64,000 nucleotides of DNA from Sporosarcina sp. P2 (GTDB lineage Bacteria; Bacillota; Bacilli; Bacillales_A; Planococcaceae), in contig NZ_PDYY01000012.1 of NCBI RefSeq assembly GCF_002743255.1, forward strand, positions 62,001 to 126,000. Reading direction: 5' to 3'. A program made the translations under genes and the position numbers. Of this stretch, positions 42,731-52,413 are shown piece by piece. Each line of letters starts with the position of its first letter. Positions within the stretch are counted from its first letter, which is position 1. The notes under the pieces are model-generated. The model was not told where the DNA came from. It searched no databases and was given only the letters and a program-made list of their open reading frames with translations.

Positions 42731-44245
42731 TTACAGTCCGAATGGGTTTAATGGGCGAGATCCATAGTAAGACATGATACTCTTCGTCTCGGAGTAAAGA
42801 TCCAATGTTTCAATAGCTAACTCGCGTCCAAATCCTGATTGCTTGTATCCACCGAATGGTGTTCCAGGGAAAGCAGAGAATGGTGAGTTGATCATGACGA
42901 TGCCCGCTTGGATTTGATTTGCAACACGTGTTGCACGTGCGCCATCTTTAGACCAAACAGATGATGCTAGACCGAACACCGAGTCATTCGCCAATGCGAT
43001 CGCTTCTTTTTCATTTGAGAACTTGGAAAGCACAACAACAGGACCAAAGATTTCTTCTTGTACTACGCGCATTTCTTGCGTCACGTTACCGATAACTGTC
43101 GGTGCATACCAGAAACCTTTCTCAAAGCCTTCAGGGTGTATTTGCTCACCGCCGGCCAAAATTTCTGCCCCTTCATCAATTGCCGATTGTACATATTCTT
43201 TTACAGTATCCAATTGTCCTTGGTCAATTACTGCCCCTACATGTGTTCCTTTGCTGAACGGATCACCCAGAACGATACGATTAGTTTTTTCAACGAATTT
43301 CTCAACGAACTCATCATACACATCTTCATGTATATAAATTCGTGAACGTGCGTCACATGACTGTCCAGTGTTATTGTAAATACCATAGATAGAACAATCT
43401 ACTGCTTGATCAATATCCGCGTCTTCAAAGATTAGGCTTGGTGATTTTCCGCCTAACTCTAATGTGACACGCTTCAATGTGCCAGAAGCACGTGCCATAA
43501 TATCTTTACCAATCGGTGTAGAGCCTGTGAAAGCTACTTTGTTTACCAAATCATGTTCAACCAGATAGTTTCCAATTTCAGAACCTGATCCCGGTAAGAT
43601 GTTTACTACACCTTCGGGAACTCCAGCTTCATGGCAAATTTCTCCTAAGATAATTGCTGTCAGCGGTGTAAGAGATGCAGGTTTAATAATTACAGAACAC
43701 CCTGCCGCAAGTGCCGGTGCAACTTTCCAAGCTGCCATCATTAAAGGATAGTTCCATGGAATAATTTGCGCACATACGCCAACCGGCTCTTTTTCTGTGT
43801 AGTTGTGGAATTGGCCAGGTACGTTATTTACAGAGCCGCGGTGTGAAACTAGTGCCCCTGCATAAAACTCAAAGTCTTCTACAGCCTGATTAATCTGAGC
43901 TTGTGCTGCCGAAATAGTTTTACCCGTATTCAGTACTTCTAGTTCTACTAATTCGCTAAAACGACTTCTCATGATCGCTGCAATTTTATTAAGTACACGA
44001 GCACGTTTTCCCGTTGGGGTAATTTTCCACTTCCCGTTATCAAATGCATTACGTGCTGCTTCAATAGCGCGTTGTGCATCTTCTTGAGTTGCTTTTGCGA
44101 CTTCCGCTAGGAGCTCTCCTGTTGCGGGATTATAGACTTTTGTCCGAGCACCATTGCTGCTCTCTACTTGCTCTCCGTTGATAAACAATTTATAGAAATC
44201 ACGCTTCATCGTTTGTGCTACTTCTTGCTCTTGAACATTTGTCAT
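42731..44245 (-). CDS. Aldehyde dehydrogenase of the phenylacetate cluster
   Basis: 504 residues. 'IIPWNYPLMMAAWKVAPALAAGCSVIIKPA', 'FTGSTPIGKDIM', catalytic Glu in 'VTLELGGKSPSLIF', catalytic Cys in 'YNNTGQSCDARSRIYI', 'EEIFGPVVVLSKF', 'PFGGYKQSGFGRE'. GAGGAGG precedes ATG 44245. Two roles fit: oxidation of the semialdehyde formed on oxepin-CoA ring opening (the PacL-type job done elsewhere by the PaaZ dehydrogenase domain), or phenylacetaldehyde dehydrogenase feeding the pathway. No fused or free MaoC-type PaaZ domain is in the window, so the first is favoured but not proven. Confidence 0.85.
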   Translation of the reverse strand: MTNVQEQEVAQTMKRDFYKLFINGEQVESSNGARTKVYNPATGELLAEVAKATQEDAQRAIEAARNAFDNGKWKITPTGKRARVLNKIAAIMRSRFSELVELEVLNTGKTISAAQAQINQAVEDFEFYAGALVSHRGSVNNVPGQFHNYTEKEPVGVCAQIIPWNYPLMMAAWKVAPALAAGCSVIIKPASLTPLTAIILGEICHEAGVPEGVVNILPGSGSEIGNYLVEHDLVNKVAFTGSTPIGKDIMARASGTLKRVTLELGGKSPSLIFEDADIDQAVDCSIYGIYNNTGQSCDARSRIYIHEDVYDEFVEKFVEKTNRIVLGDPFSKGTHVGAVIDQGQLDTVKEYVQSAIDEGAEILAGGEQIHPEGFEKGFWYAPTVIGNVTQEMRVVQEEIFGPVVVLSKFSNEKEAIALANDSVFGLASSVWSKDGARATRVANQIQAGIVMINSPFSAFPGTPFGGYKQSGFGRELAIETLDLYSETKSIMSYYGSRPLNPFGL

Positions 44246-44259
44246 TTTATTTCCTCCTC

Positions 44260-45033
44260 TTACTTTCCAATAAATTCAGGATTTCTTTTGTTTTTAAATG
44301 CTTCGATACCTTCTACATGATCTTCAGTTAAGCCAGCAATACGCTGACTTTCTGCTTCACGTTGAAGATATTCTTCAAACGGTAGTGTTTGAACGTCATT
44401 CAATCCTCTTTTAATTAGTCCAATAGCCTTAGTTGGCTTCGTGGCAATACCTTTTGCGAACGCTTTCACTTCTACCTCAAAATCTTCTTGAGAATAAACT
44501 CTTGTTGCTAGACCCAAATCCAACGCCTGCGCTGCAGAGATTTTCTCACCTAGAATTGAAATTTCTGCTGCTTTCGCTGAACCAACTAATTGCGATAGAT
44601 AAAACAGATTGCCAGAGTCAGGAATGAGTCCTACATGTATGAATGCATTTATGTAGCTGGCTTTCTCAGACATCAAACGTAAATCACATGCTAAAGCTAG
44701 ACTAAAACCCGCTCCGGCCGCTACTCCATTGACTGCTGCAATAATCGGCTTTTCCGATTTCTTTATCTCCAAAATCATTGGACCGTAGTGATCTCTTAGT
44801 ACTTGCCCATGATCCATTTGTTCATCAACTTCTGACAGATCCTGGCCTGAACAGAACGCTCTACCCGCTCCTGTTACGACGATGCATCTTACATTGTCGT
44901 CCTTTGATGCCATACGCAACGCATCTTTAATTTCACGATTCATCTGAGCTACGAATGCATTTAATTTATCAGGACGATTCAATGTCAGCCAAGCAATACC
45001 ATCTTTCAACTCGTATTGAATTGTTTCAAACAT
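44260..45033 (-). CDS. paaG: 1,2-epoxyphenylacetyl-CoA isomerase
   Basis: 257 residues, crotonase fold. PaaG-type features: 'GRAFCSGQDLSEV' and 'HVGLIPDSGNLFYLSQLVGSAKAAEISILGEKI', where the usual hydratase Glu is replaced by Asp in PDSG, typical of PaaG. Converts the ring-1,2-epoxide to the seven-membered oxepin-CoA. AAGGAGA precedes ATG 45033. Lies between paaF and the aldehyde dehydrogenase with 14-base gaps. Confidence 0.88.
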   Translation of the reverse strand: MFETIQYELKDGIAWLTLNRPDKLNAFVAQMNREIKDALRMASKDDNVRCIVVTGAGRAFCSGQDLSEVDEQMDHGQVLRDHYGPMILEIKKSEKPIIAAVNGVAAGAGFSLALACDLRLMSEKASYINAFIHVGLIPDSGNLFYLSQLVGSAKAAEISILGEKISAAQALDLGLATRVYSQEDFEVEVKAFAKGIATKPTKAIGLIKRGLNDVQTLPFEEYLQREAESQRIAGLTEDHVEGIEAFKNKRNPEFIGK

Positions 45034-45047
45034 AGAAAGTCGTCTCC

Positions 45048-45824
45048 TTATCTTCCTTTATATACCGGTTTTCTCTTTTCGACAAAAGCTTGCATTCCTT
45101 CTTTTTGATCCTCCGATGAAAACAAGAGATAGAAGTTCTTTCGCTCATACTGCATACCTTCATACAGTGGATAGTCAACCGCCTTGTTCACTGAATCCTT
45201 AATCATTCGGATAGCAAGTGGCGGCATGCTAGCGATCTTATTTGCAAACCGTAAAGCTTCTTCGCGCAATAGCTCTGGAGAGACGATTCGATTGATCACT
45301 CCGTATTTTTGTAATTCATTAGCTTTGATTCGCTCACCTGTCCACAGCCACTCTATCGCTTTCGCACGTCCAACTAACTTAGTTAAGCGTTGCGTCCCGC
45401 CAGCTCCTGGCATAACACCTAACGTCACTTCAGGGAATGCAAACTCTGTGCCATCAGCGACTAATAGGACATCGCAGCAAAGGGCAAGTTCAAAACCTCC
45501 ACCAAAAACAAATCCATGAACTGCACCGATGATGGGCTTTTTGATAAGAGGAATCTGATCCCAGTCAGCAAACTGATTCAACAATTCGAGACTCATTGAA
45601 TCTGCCCCGGCCATCTCCTCTATATCAGCACCAGCAGAGAAAGCTTTTCCTTTGCCAACTAGCAAAATTACACGTACTTCCTCATTTCGATCAAACGCTT
45701 GCAGCGCCTCGAGAATTTCACCTACCATACAACGATTTAAAGAGTTCAATTGCTTAGGTCTGTTCAATTCAATGATGCCGATTTGTTGATCAACCGATGT
45801 TTCTATGAATTTGAAGGCTGTCAT
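45048..45824 (-). CDS. paaF: Enoyl-CoA hydratase, PaaF-like
   Basis: 258 residues, crotonase fold: 'AFSAGADIEEM', 'VFGGGFELALCCDVLLV', Glu in '[25 protein letters not shown]'. The start codon overlaps the EthD gene stop by 4 bases. Expected to hydrate 2,3-dehydroadipyl-CoA. It and the crotonase at 39750 are both plausible for this step. Confidence 0.85.
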   Translation of the reverse strand: MTAFKFIETSVDQQIGIIELNRPKQLNSLNRCMVGEILEALQAFDRNEEVRVILLVGKGKAFSAGADIEEMAGADSMSLELLNQFADWDQIPLIKKPIIGAVHGFVFGGGFELALCCDVLLVADGTEFAFPEVTLGVMPGAGGTQRLTKLVGRAKAIEWLWTGERIKANELQKYGVINRIVSPELLREEALRFANKIASMPPLAIRMIKDSVNKAVDYPLYEGMQYERKNFYLLFSSEDQKEGMQAFVEKRKPVYKGR

Positions 45825-46126
45825 TCGCTGTCTTCACCTATCATTAAAGTAACTAGCTTACCTGCAAAGCCCATCAAGTCTTTTCCAGAAGCTTTTCCTT
45901 CATCAGAGCTCAAACCTGCTTTTAATGATGCAGCATCATCGTAAATCATTTCACACATCAAGTAATACGGTGGTTCTCCACCCATTGGGTTACCAGTGAA
46001 TTTCGTTACTTTCATTTCACGCAAGCCAGGAATCTTCGCTGTGAGTGGTGAATGAACATTGAAGTAATGCTCGTCAAATTCCTCTTTGTTTTCAGGGTGT
46101 TTGTATAGTGCGATTAATTTAGCCAT
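45821..46126 (-). CDS. EthD-domain protein
   Basis: 101 residues, a small ferredoxin-like alpha/beta domain: 'AKLIALYKHPENKEEFDEHYFNVHSPLTAKIPGLREMKVTKF' is the EthD pattern with the conserved 'HxPL'-like stretch, ending in 'MGFAGKLVTLMIGE'. TTGGAGG precedes ATG 46126. EthD proteins accompany oxygenase systems, with poorly defined roles. It sits between paaD and paaF with a 4-base overlap to paaF, so it is part of the pathway unit. Confidence 0.85.
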   Translation of the reverse strand: MAKLIALYKHPENKEEFDEHYFNVHSPLTAKIPGLREMKVTKFTGNPMGGEPPYYLMCEMIYDDAASLKAGLSSDEGKASGKDLMGFAGKLVTLMIGEDSE

Positions 46127-46140
46127 TTAAAATCCTCCAA

Positions 46141-46644
46141 TTACATTATTGTTGATACAGGTTTCATTGCTTCGAACGGTGTTTTACAACTCTTGCAATA
46201 TAAAATACTTCTACAAGCAGTTGGTCCAAATATATTTTCCATCGTGACGTAGGTTGAATTACAATACGGGCAATCCACGTGCCACGATCCATCTTCTTCC
46301 AGATGACGCGGTGGAGCAGCGATTCCAAACTCTTTCAATCCTTTTTTTCCATTTTCCGTCACACGATCAGATGTCCAAGGAGGACTGAAAATAAATTCTA
46401 CTTCGACGTTTTTGGCAAAAGATAGCCCCATCACAGCATTCTTAGTATTCGTTCGGATGATTTCAAGTGCCGGGCAACCTAAAAACGTAGGCAATAACGT
46501 TACCTTGATCTGTTCGGCTTCAACTTCCACTTTCTCCACCATTCCAAGATCCACTATACTGACTGTATCAATTTCAGGGTCCTTGACGCTTTCAAGCACC
46601 TTCCATACTTCCAAGTTTTGTGAGTTTTTTATAAGAGCTACCAT
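46141..46644 (-). CDS. paaD: Phenylacetyl-CoA epoxidase accessory subunit PaaD
   Basis: 167 residues from ATG 46644 (GAGGTG 8 bases before; an in-frame TTG at 46650 is less likely). N-terminal MIP18/SufT-like domain: 'LESVKDPEIDTVSIVDLGMVEKVEVE...LPTFLGCPALEII'. The C-terminal four-Cys knuckle is CPYC...CKSC. PaaD is needed for maturation of the epoxidase metal centre. Confidence 0.9.
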   Translation of the reverse strand: MVALIKNSQNLEVWKVLESVKDPEIDTVSIVDLGMVEKVEVEAEQIKVTLLPTFLGCPALEIIRTNTKNAVMGLSFAKNVEVEFIFSPPWTSDRVTENGKKGLKEFGIAAPPRHLEEDGSWHVDCPYCNSTYVTMENIFGPTACRSILYCKSCKTPFEAMKPVSTIM

Positions 46645-46668
46645 TTCCAAAACACCTCTTTCTATCTA

Positions 46669-47478
46669 TTACCAGTTAGTGGCTGTATCGATTCTGTACA
46701 CTTCAGAAAGTGTATCGATTGCTGCTTGCAACTCATCTGTGTGTTGTCCATTACGTCCATTCAACTTAGGTTCAGGAATTATCGGTAAATCCAATTCCAA
46801 TTTTTCAAATGTTGGACGTAATGCTTCAAGCCAAGCATTTTGTATTTTTTCTTCTGAATCTATCAAGTCAAAGCGTTCAATCGGTTCTTTTTGTTCTCCA
46901 TAAGAGAATAGATCTCCCATGTCTGCAACAACCAATTCAATTGCACTCATCATTTTAGTTTTCGCTTCTTCTGTGGAGCTTAGTAATTGTTTGAACCATA
47001 ACTTCCAATGCATCACATGATAATAGAGTTCCATACTAACTTTTACAGCAATCTCTTGGAGTGGTTTATATGAGCTTTCTTTAAGTGAATTGATCTTCGC
47101 TCGTTTCGCTTGTGTATAGAAGTAACTTCTAACTACTGTATAAGCCCAATCATATTGTGGTGTGTCCATATAATAGCCGTCACCATTAATACGTTCAGTC
47201 AAAACGCTATTTTTTCGTTCTACTGCAGGGCGTAAGTGGGCTAGATCATCCGCATTACCTAATCCTAAGTCCTCTAGCAACTTATAATACATAGCTGCAT
47301 GACCCATGGAATCTTGTGTGATAGAAGATGATGCAACATCCTCTTCTATATGCGGAGCTAGACCCAACCATTCAGAGCCACGATATGAAAACAGGAAATC
47401 ATCATCTGCTAACTGAAATAAAAGCGTTTCTACTGCTTTTTTCTCTTCCGTACTCATCATTTTTTCAACATTACTCAT
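46669..47478 (-). CDS. paaC: Phenylacetyl-CoA epoxidase structural subunit PaaC
   Basis: 269 residues, ferritin-like helical protein. 'LLFQLADDDFLFSYRGSEWLGLAPHIEEDVASSSITQDSMGHAAMYYKLLEDL' and 'VKVSMELYYHVMHWKLWFKQLL' match the catalytically inactive partner of PaaA. The start overlaps the paaB stop by 4 bases. Forms the PaaAC core of the multicomponent monooxygenase. Confidence 0.92.
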   Translation of the reverse strand: MSNVEKMMSTEEKKAVETLLFQLADDDFLFSYRGSEWLGLAPHIEEDVASSSITQDSMGHAAMYYKLLEDLGLGNADDLAHLRPAVERKNSVLTERINGDGYYMDTPQYDWAYTVVRSYFYTQAKRAKINSLKESSYKPLQEIAVKVSMELYYHVMHWKLWFKQLLSSTEEAKTKMMSAIELVVADMGDLFSYGEQKEPIERFDLIDSEEKIQNAWLEALRPTFEKLELDLPIIPEPKLNGRNGQHTDELQAAIDTLSEVYRIDTATNW

Positions 47479-47822
47479 TTTTCTTTACCTCCTGCCCAAG
47501 ATAGGATTTCCTTCTCATCGAGCATTTCTTGTTCGTATTTACGCCATTTTTTACGTAAGTAACCATAACCTTTTGTAGTACGGTAATCTTTGTTATCTAA
47601 ACGACTCAAAGAAAGACGTTCTTCTTCATCCATACTTCGGATATTTTTTTTATTTACGACCCATATATCAACGACTGGCTCACGACGCATAAAGTTTTCT
47701 TGTGCCATCATAAGTGCCATATCTTCATTTGGTGCTAGTAAATCGAATTGGTGCTGGAATGACGCAGCATGGGTGCGTTTACTAAATACTTCAAACTCTT
47801 GATAAAATGTTTTCTCTGACAT
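47475..47822 (-). CDS. paaB: Phenylacetyl-CoA epoxidase subunit PaaB
   Basis: 115 residues from ATG 47822 (GGAGCGG upstream). 'YQEFEVFSKRTHAASFQHQFDLLAPNEDMALMMAQENFMRREPVVDIWVVNKKNI' is the PaaB signature. The subunit bridges PaaAC heterodimers and is needed for reductase coupling. Tightly coupled to paaA (17-base gap) and paaC (4-base overlap). Confidence 0.92.
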   Translation of the reverse strand: MSEKTFYQEFEVFSKRTHAASFQHQFDLLAPNEDMALMMAQENFMRREPVVDIWVVNKKNIRSMDEEERLSLSRLDNKDYRTTKGYGYLRKKWRKYEQEMLDEKEILSWAGGKEK

Positions 47823-47838
47823 ATTCTCTTCCGCTCCT

Positions 47839-48792
47839 TTATTCAACAATTGCACTTAACGCTTCACGTACCCACGCATTGTTCTCATATGATGAACGGC
47901 GAAGATTAAGACGCGCTTGTGATTTTGGTCCATTATTTTTAATAATTTCTTTGAACTCTGACCAGTCGGGTTGCTGATAAACCCAATGTTTCTTCTCCTG
48001 ATTGAAATGCAATGTAGCATCCGGGATTGTTAAACTGAGCGATAGAATTCTCGGAATATATTTATCCAAGAAGCTCTGGCGTAATTCTTCATTTGTGTTC
48101 TTACGAATACGATATTTAATAGTAGCTTCTTGCTTTGATGCACCTGTCGTAGCTTTACTTGGAGGTCCAAAAAACATAAGCAGTGCTGGCCACCAGCGGT
48201 TAAGCGCGTCTTGCACCATTGCTTTCTGTTCTTCTGTTCCTTCAGCAAGTGCCATGATAATCGACTCTCCGTGTTGCGCATGGAATACTTCTTCTGCACA
48301 AATACGTTGTAAGGCCTTTGCATACGGCCCGTAAGATGCATCTAGCATATTCGTTTGTGTAATGATTGCAGCCCCATCTACTAACCAACCTATCAATCCT
48401 GCATCTGCCCAAGTCTTTGTTTCCATATGAAATACATTATGAAACTTCAGATCCTCATTGAATAGATCCTGCATGATATCACCGCGAGTTTTACCATATG
48501 GCTTCATTAAATCTTCTGCTACGCGTAATAATAGTTGTCCGTGACCCATTTCATCTTGTACTTTCGCCATAATTCCAAGTTTGCGGTATAGTGAAGGCGC
48601 TTTAGGTACCCACTCTTTCTCAGGGAGCGCTCCCATAATTTCACTGATTCCGTGCATGGAAATGAGTTTAATTAACGTTTGACGATACTCTTCCGGCATC
48701 CAATCATCTGCCTGGATCTTTTCGCCACTTTCTATACGTTCCATGAAATACTCCATCTTTTCATCTGCGGTCATCGCTGTCATCATTACCAT
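47839..48792 (-). CDS. paaA: Phenylacetyl-CoA epoxidase catalytic subunit PaaA
   Basis: 317 residues. Di-iron ligands in two E-x2-H motifs: E81-x2-H84 (QDEMGHGQ) and the one in 'CAEEVFHAQHGES'. AAAGGAGG precedes ATG 48792. PaaA inserts one oxygen atom into the ring of phenylacetyl-CoA. First gene of the paaABCD block, with one copy of the conserved inverted repeat in the 121-base gap to the ferredoxin gene. No paaE reductase follows paaD; the ferredoxin/reductase pair just upstream probably supplies electrons. Confidence 0.95.
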   Translation of the reverse strand: MVMMTAMTADEKMEYFMERIESGEKIQADDWMPEEYRQTLIKLISMHGISEIMGALPEKEWVPKAPSLYRKLGIMAKVQDEMGHGQLLLRVAEDLMKPYGKTRGDIMQDLFNEDLKFHNVFHMETKTWADAGLIGWLVDGAAIITQTNMLDASYGPYAKALQRICAEEVFHAQHGESIIMALAEGTEEQKAMVQDALNRWWPALLMFFGPPSKATTGASKQEATIKYRIRKNTNEELRQSFLDKYIPRILSLSLTIPDATLHFNQEKKHWVYQQPDWSEFKEIIKNNGPKSQARLNLRRSSYENNAWVREALSAIVE

Positions 48793-48854
48793 TTATCTAA
48801 TTCCTCCTTTAGATTTTGAAAAGTTAATACCACAAGATACGTATTTAAACGATC

Positions 48855-48898
48855 AAATATAACAAACTTAACGTCTTTTCACAAATTTTGTTATACTT
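48855..48898. promoter_or_regulatory. paa-type inverted repeat, copy C (paaA promoter)
   Basis: AAATATAAC, 26 bases, GTTATACTT. Read on the minus strand, the gene-proximal half gives -10-like TATATT about 63 bases before the paaA start. Confidence 0.65.
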
Positions 48899-48913
48899 GG
48901 TCTCAAAAAAATA

Positions 48914-49168
<255 letters not shown>

Positions 49169-49189
49169 TTATTCTAATGAGTCAAATGT

Positions 49190-50224
49190 TCAAGAGTTGA
49201 CCGGGACTTTTTTCTGATCTAGCTTTTCCTTTTTCTCCATTAATGTCGTACTATGTGTTGCTTGAACTTTAGCCGTTGGATCAATGTAGACCTTGGCATT
49301 ACTAACAGCCGTAGGTGCTTCTCCAAACCCGCTAGCTATAAGTTTAACTTTTCCTGGATACGTACAAATGTCGCCTACAGCATAAATACCTTTAATGTTC
49401 GTTTCCATTTTCGAATTAACGACAATGCTGTTCTTTTCTATTTCTAGTTCCCAATCCTTGATAGGACCAAGTGAAGACACGAAACCATAGTTGACTATTA
49501 CTTCGTCAATTGCGATTTCCTCTACCTCGTCTGACTTCATTTTACTTAGAACGATTTTTTCAATATGATCTTCACCAATAAATAATGATGGAATATATGG
49601 TGTTTTAACTTCTACTTTGGAATTCATTAAGTTCTCAACACTAGCTTCATGTGCGCGGAATTTATCGCGGCGGTGAACGAGTGTTACTTTGTTGGCAATC
49701 GGCTCAAGCATTAGAGACCAATCTACCGCAGAATCTCCACCGCCAAGAACCTGAACATTCTTTCCTGCGAAGTATTGTAAATCTTTAATAAAGTAATGTA
49801 AGTTTTTACCCTCGTATTGTTCAGCGTTTTCAATTTCAATCTTTCTAGGTTGAAATGCACCATTTCCTGCAGTAATAATAATTGCCTTAGAATAATGTGT
49901 TTCTTTATTCGTTTTGATTTTGAAGTTCCCGTCGTCTTGCTTAGTCACTTCACGTACCTCTTGTTCAAGTGTGATAGTTGGTTCAAACTGAGACATCTGC
50001 TCAACTAGATTGTCAATAAGTTTTTGTCCAGTGATTTTTGGGAAACCTGCAATATCGTAAATATACTTCTCTGGATACAAAGCTGTTAGTTGACCGCCAA
50101 GTTGCGGAAGACTCTCAATCAAATTTACCGACATTTGACGCATACCTGCATAAAAGGATGTAAACAAACCCACAGGGCCGCCACCAATTATTGTTATATC
50201 ATAAACTTTCTGTTCATTACTCAT
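49190..50224 (-). CDS. YumC-type ferredoxin-NADP+ reductase of the phenylacetate cluster
   Basis: 344 residues. '[22 protein letters not shown]', '[26 protein letters not shown]', '[15 protein letters not shown]', '[32 protein letters not shown]'; no CxxC. Nearly collinear with the reductase at 34.3-35.3 kb, so the two are duplicates. It begins the paa core operon, behind an operator-like inverted repeat. Passes NADPH electrons to the downstream ferredoxin. Confidence 0.9.
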   Translation of the reverse strand: MSNEQKVYDITIIGGGPVGLFTSFYAGMRQMSVNLIESLPQLGGQLTALYPEKYIYDIAGFPKITGQKLIDNLVEQMSQFEPTITLEQEVREVTKQDDGNFKIKTNKETHYSKAIIITAGNGAFQPRKIEIENAEQYEGKNLHYFIKDLQYFAGKNVQVLGGGDSAVDWSLMLEPIANKVTLVHRRDKFRAHEASVENLMNSKVEVKTPYIPSLFIGEDHIEKIVLSKMKSDEVEEIAIDEVIVNYGFVSSLGPIKDWELEIEKNSIVVNSKMETNIKGIYAVGDICTYPGKVKLIASGFGEAPTAVSNAKVYIDPTAKVQATHSTTLMEKKEKLDQKKVPVNS

Positions 50225-50266
50225 ATGCTGGCTTCTCCTCTCTATCGAAAGAAAATCGATCCTTCC

Positions 50267-50311
50267 AAGTATAACGCATAAAATACGTTGTTAGCTTTTC
50301 TTGTTATACTT
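50267..50311. promoter_or_regulatory. paa-type inverted repeat, copy A (reductase promoter)
   Basis: AAGTATAAC, 27 bases, GTTATACTT: perfect 9-bp arms. Gene-proximal half reads TATACT on the minus strand, 44 bases before the start codon. The inner 27 bases match those of copy B at 17 positions. Confidence 0.7.
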
Positions 50312-50446
50312 AGTATCTTAAATCAATGTGTAAGCGTTGTCAAGAATATATTCAGAATAATTTATTTTCATTTCGAGATTCCAGAGCATTGCGTCACGGA
50401 CGTATTTTACTTAGTAGATATGTAGTTGTTTAAAAACTCTTCATAC

Positions 50447-50476
50447 AAAAAGCACTGCTAAGACGCAGTGCTTTTT
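50447..50476 (-). terminator. Terminator of the paaK-liv operon
   Basis: AAAAAGCACTGC / GCAGTGCTTTTT with a 6-base loop, directly beyond the binding-protein stop codon. Confidence 0.9.
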
Positions 50477-50479
50477 ACA

Positions 50480-51655
50480 TCATTCAATATATGTCCATTT
50501 TCCATCCTTCACAGTCGCCATTACAAAGCTCTCCGGTCCAAGCCCATTATGATCTTCAGCTGTGTAATTATAAACTCCTGTCGTACCAATCCAGTCTTTA
50601 ATATTCTCTTCTAAATAATCTCGAATTGCTTCACGATCAGTAGCACCATTCTTCAATGCTTCCACTGTCAACATCACATTGTCATAGCCATAAGAACCAA
50701 AGTTAGTCGGTTCACTGCCGTACTTTTCTGTATACTCATTGTAGAACTCTGATAATACACTGTGCTGTATATCATCTTTAGGAATCTGGTCTGGGAATAA
50801 TAGCTTTCCAGTTGGAATTACTACACCTTCTGCAGCCTCTCCCGCTAAAGAGATAAAGTTTTGATTTGCAATGCCATGACTTCCAAATACCGGTAAACTA
50901 ATTCCTAGATCATGCGCATTCTTTGCGATGACGGCAGGTCCTGGATTCGTTCCCCAGACGACGATTGCTTCTGCTTTTGCACTATTAATCTTCGTCACTT
51001 GCGTACTCATATCAGGATCTTGTGTATTATAGCTTTCTTTTGCTACGATTTTAATATCATAGTCATCTGCTAAAGCTTCCAATTGCTCTAAGCCACTTGA
51101 GCCAAACGCATTAGAATCACTAATCGTACCAATTTTCTTAATTCCTTGTTCTTTTAAATACATATAAACCCGTTCAACTGCTTGTCTATCCGATTGCGGT
51201 GTTTTAAATACCCATTCTGCATCTTCAACAGGTTCAACGACATGCGCACTCGCTGCAGCCGAGATCATAGTAACTTTTTGTTGCAAGGCGATTCCTTTCA
51301 TAGCAAGGCTTTCACCACTACCTGAAGACCCGAGTAACGCTAATACTTTTTCGTCGTTCACTAATCGATTAGCTTCTTGTGTTGCTTTTTCCTGGCTGGA
51401 TTCATCATCCGCCAAGATGATCTTTAGCGGAATGCCATTAATTCCACCATCTGCATTGATTTTCTCTTCTAGTAGTTTTGCTGCATTCCATTCAGGTTCG
51501 CCTAACGGACTGTTTGGACCCGTTTTTGAATAAATGGCACCGATCTTATACTCTGTCAGTTCCCCACTTTCGGACTTCGCGTCAGTGTCGCTACATGCGG
51601 CTAGCACCAATGAAATGATAACTGCTAGAAATAACATAGTTAATTTTTTGAACAT
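50480..51655 (-). CDS. Liv-type ABC substrate-binding lipoprotein, likely for phenylacetate
   Basis: 391 residues from ATG 51655 (GGGGGA 7 bases before; an in-frame TTG at 51676 is also possible). Lipoprotein signal with lipobox LAAC, then periplasmic-binding fold type I: 'YKIGAIYSKTGPNSPLGEPEWNAAKLLEEKINADGGINGIPLKIILADDESSQEKATQEANRLV'. Belongs to the LivK/aromatic-acid receptor class. Last gene of the paaK-livHMGF unit, so an aromatic acid such as phenylacetate is the likely ligand rather than leucine. Confidence 0.88.
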   Translation of the reverse strand: MFKKLTMLFLAVIISLVLAACSDTDAKSESGELTEYKIGAIYSKTGPNSPLGEPEWNAAKLLEEKINADGGINGIPLKIILADDESSQEKATQEANRLVNDEKVLALLGSSGSGESLAMKGIALQQKVTMISAAASAHVVEPVEDAEWVFKTPQSDRQAVERVYMYLKEQGIKKIGTISDSNAFGSSGLEQLEALADDYDIKIVAKESYNTQDPDMSTQVTKINSAKAEAIVVWGTNPGPAVIAKNAHDLGISLPVFGSHGIANQNFISLAGEAAEGVVIPTGKLLFPDQIPKDDIQHSVLSEFYNEYTEKYGSEPTNFGSYGYDNVMLTVEALKNGATDREAIRDYLEENIKDWIGTTGVYNYTAEDHNGLGPESFVMATVKDGKWTYIE

Positions 51656-51672
51656 CTTCTCATCCCCCATCA

Positions 51673-52413
51673 TCAATGTACTGTGTGACCTAAATAAGCT
51701 TCTTTTACTTCCGGATCATTCAATAATTCACTTGAACTGCCGCTCTTAATGATTTCACCATGAGAAATGACATACCCCCGATCAGCAACTTTAAGGGATG
51801 CATGTAAATTTTGTTCTATTAATAAAATCGTTGTTCCAAACTGCTTACGTAAATTACCGACTAGTTCTAATACGTCCTTCGCTATAAGTGGAGCTAGTCC
51901 TAATGTAGGTTCGTCTAATAACAATAAGTCAGGCTCTGCCATCATACCTCTTGCAATCGCAAGCATTTGTTGCTGACCGCCAGACATCGTTCCACCCATT
52001 TGATCTTTTCGGTCACTCAATATCGGGAATAATTCGAAAACTTTTTTGATGTTTTCTTCTATTGCCTGCTTGTTAGTAGTTTTACGATGATGGTAAGCAC
52101 CTAAATATAAATTATCCAACACAGTCATTGTAGAAAAAATTTGACGATGTTCAGGTACATGAATTAAGTGTTTCTCAACAATCTTTTCTGCTTCCATTCC
52201 TGTAATATCCGTGCCTTGATAGATAACTTGGCCGCTTGTCGGTCGAAGTAGTCCAGACATGGTTTGTAGAAGAGTTGTCTTACCCGCTCCATTTGCACCT
52301 AGCAAAGCGACAATTTCTCCTTGTTTAACAGACAGTGATACGCCATTCAATGCTTGAATCGGTCCATAGCTTACAGAACAGTCGAGTACCTCAAGTAGCT
52401 TTTGTTCACTCAT
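51673..52413 (-). CDS. livF: ABC transporter ATPase, LivF-type
   Basis: 246 residues. Walker A GANGAGKTT, 'VPEHRQIFSTMTVLDNLYLGAY' (LivF signature), MSGGQQQMLAIARG, LLLDEPTLGLAP, 'LLIEQNLHASLKVADRGYVISHGEI'. The start overlaps livG by 4 bases. Second ATPase of the importer. Confidence 0.88.
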   Translation of the reverse strand: MSEQKLLEVLDCSVSYGPIQALNGVSLSVKQGEIVALLGANGAGKTTLLQTMSGLLRPTSGQVIYQGTDITGMEAEKIVEKHLIHVPEHRQIFSTMTVLDNLYLGAYHHRKTTNKQAIEENIKKVFELFPILSDRKDQMGGTMSGGQQQMLAIARGMMAEPDLLLLDEPTLGLAPLIAKDVLELVGNLRKQFGTTILLIEQNLHASLKVADRGYVISHGEIIKSGSSSELLNDPEVKEAYLGHTVH

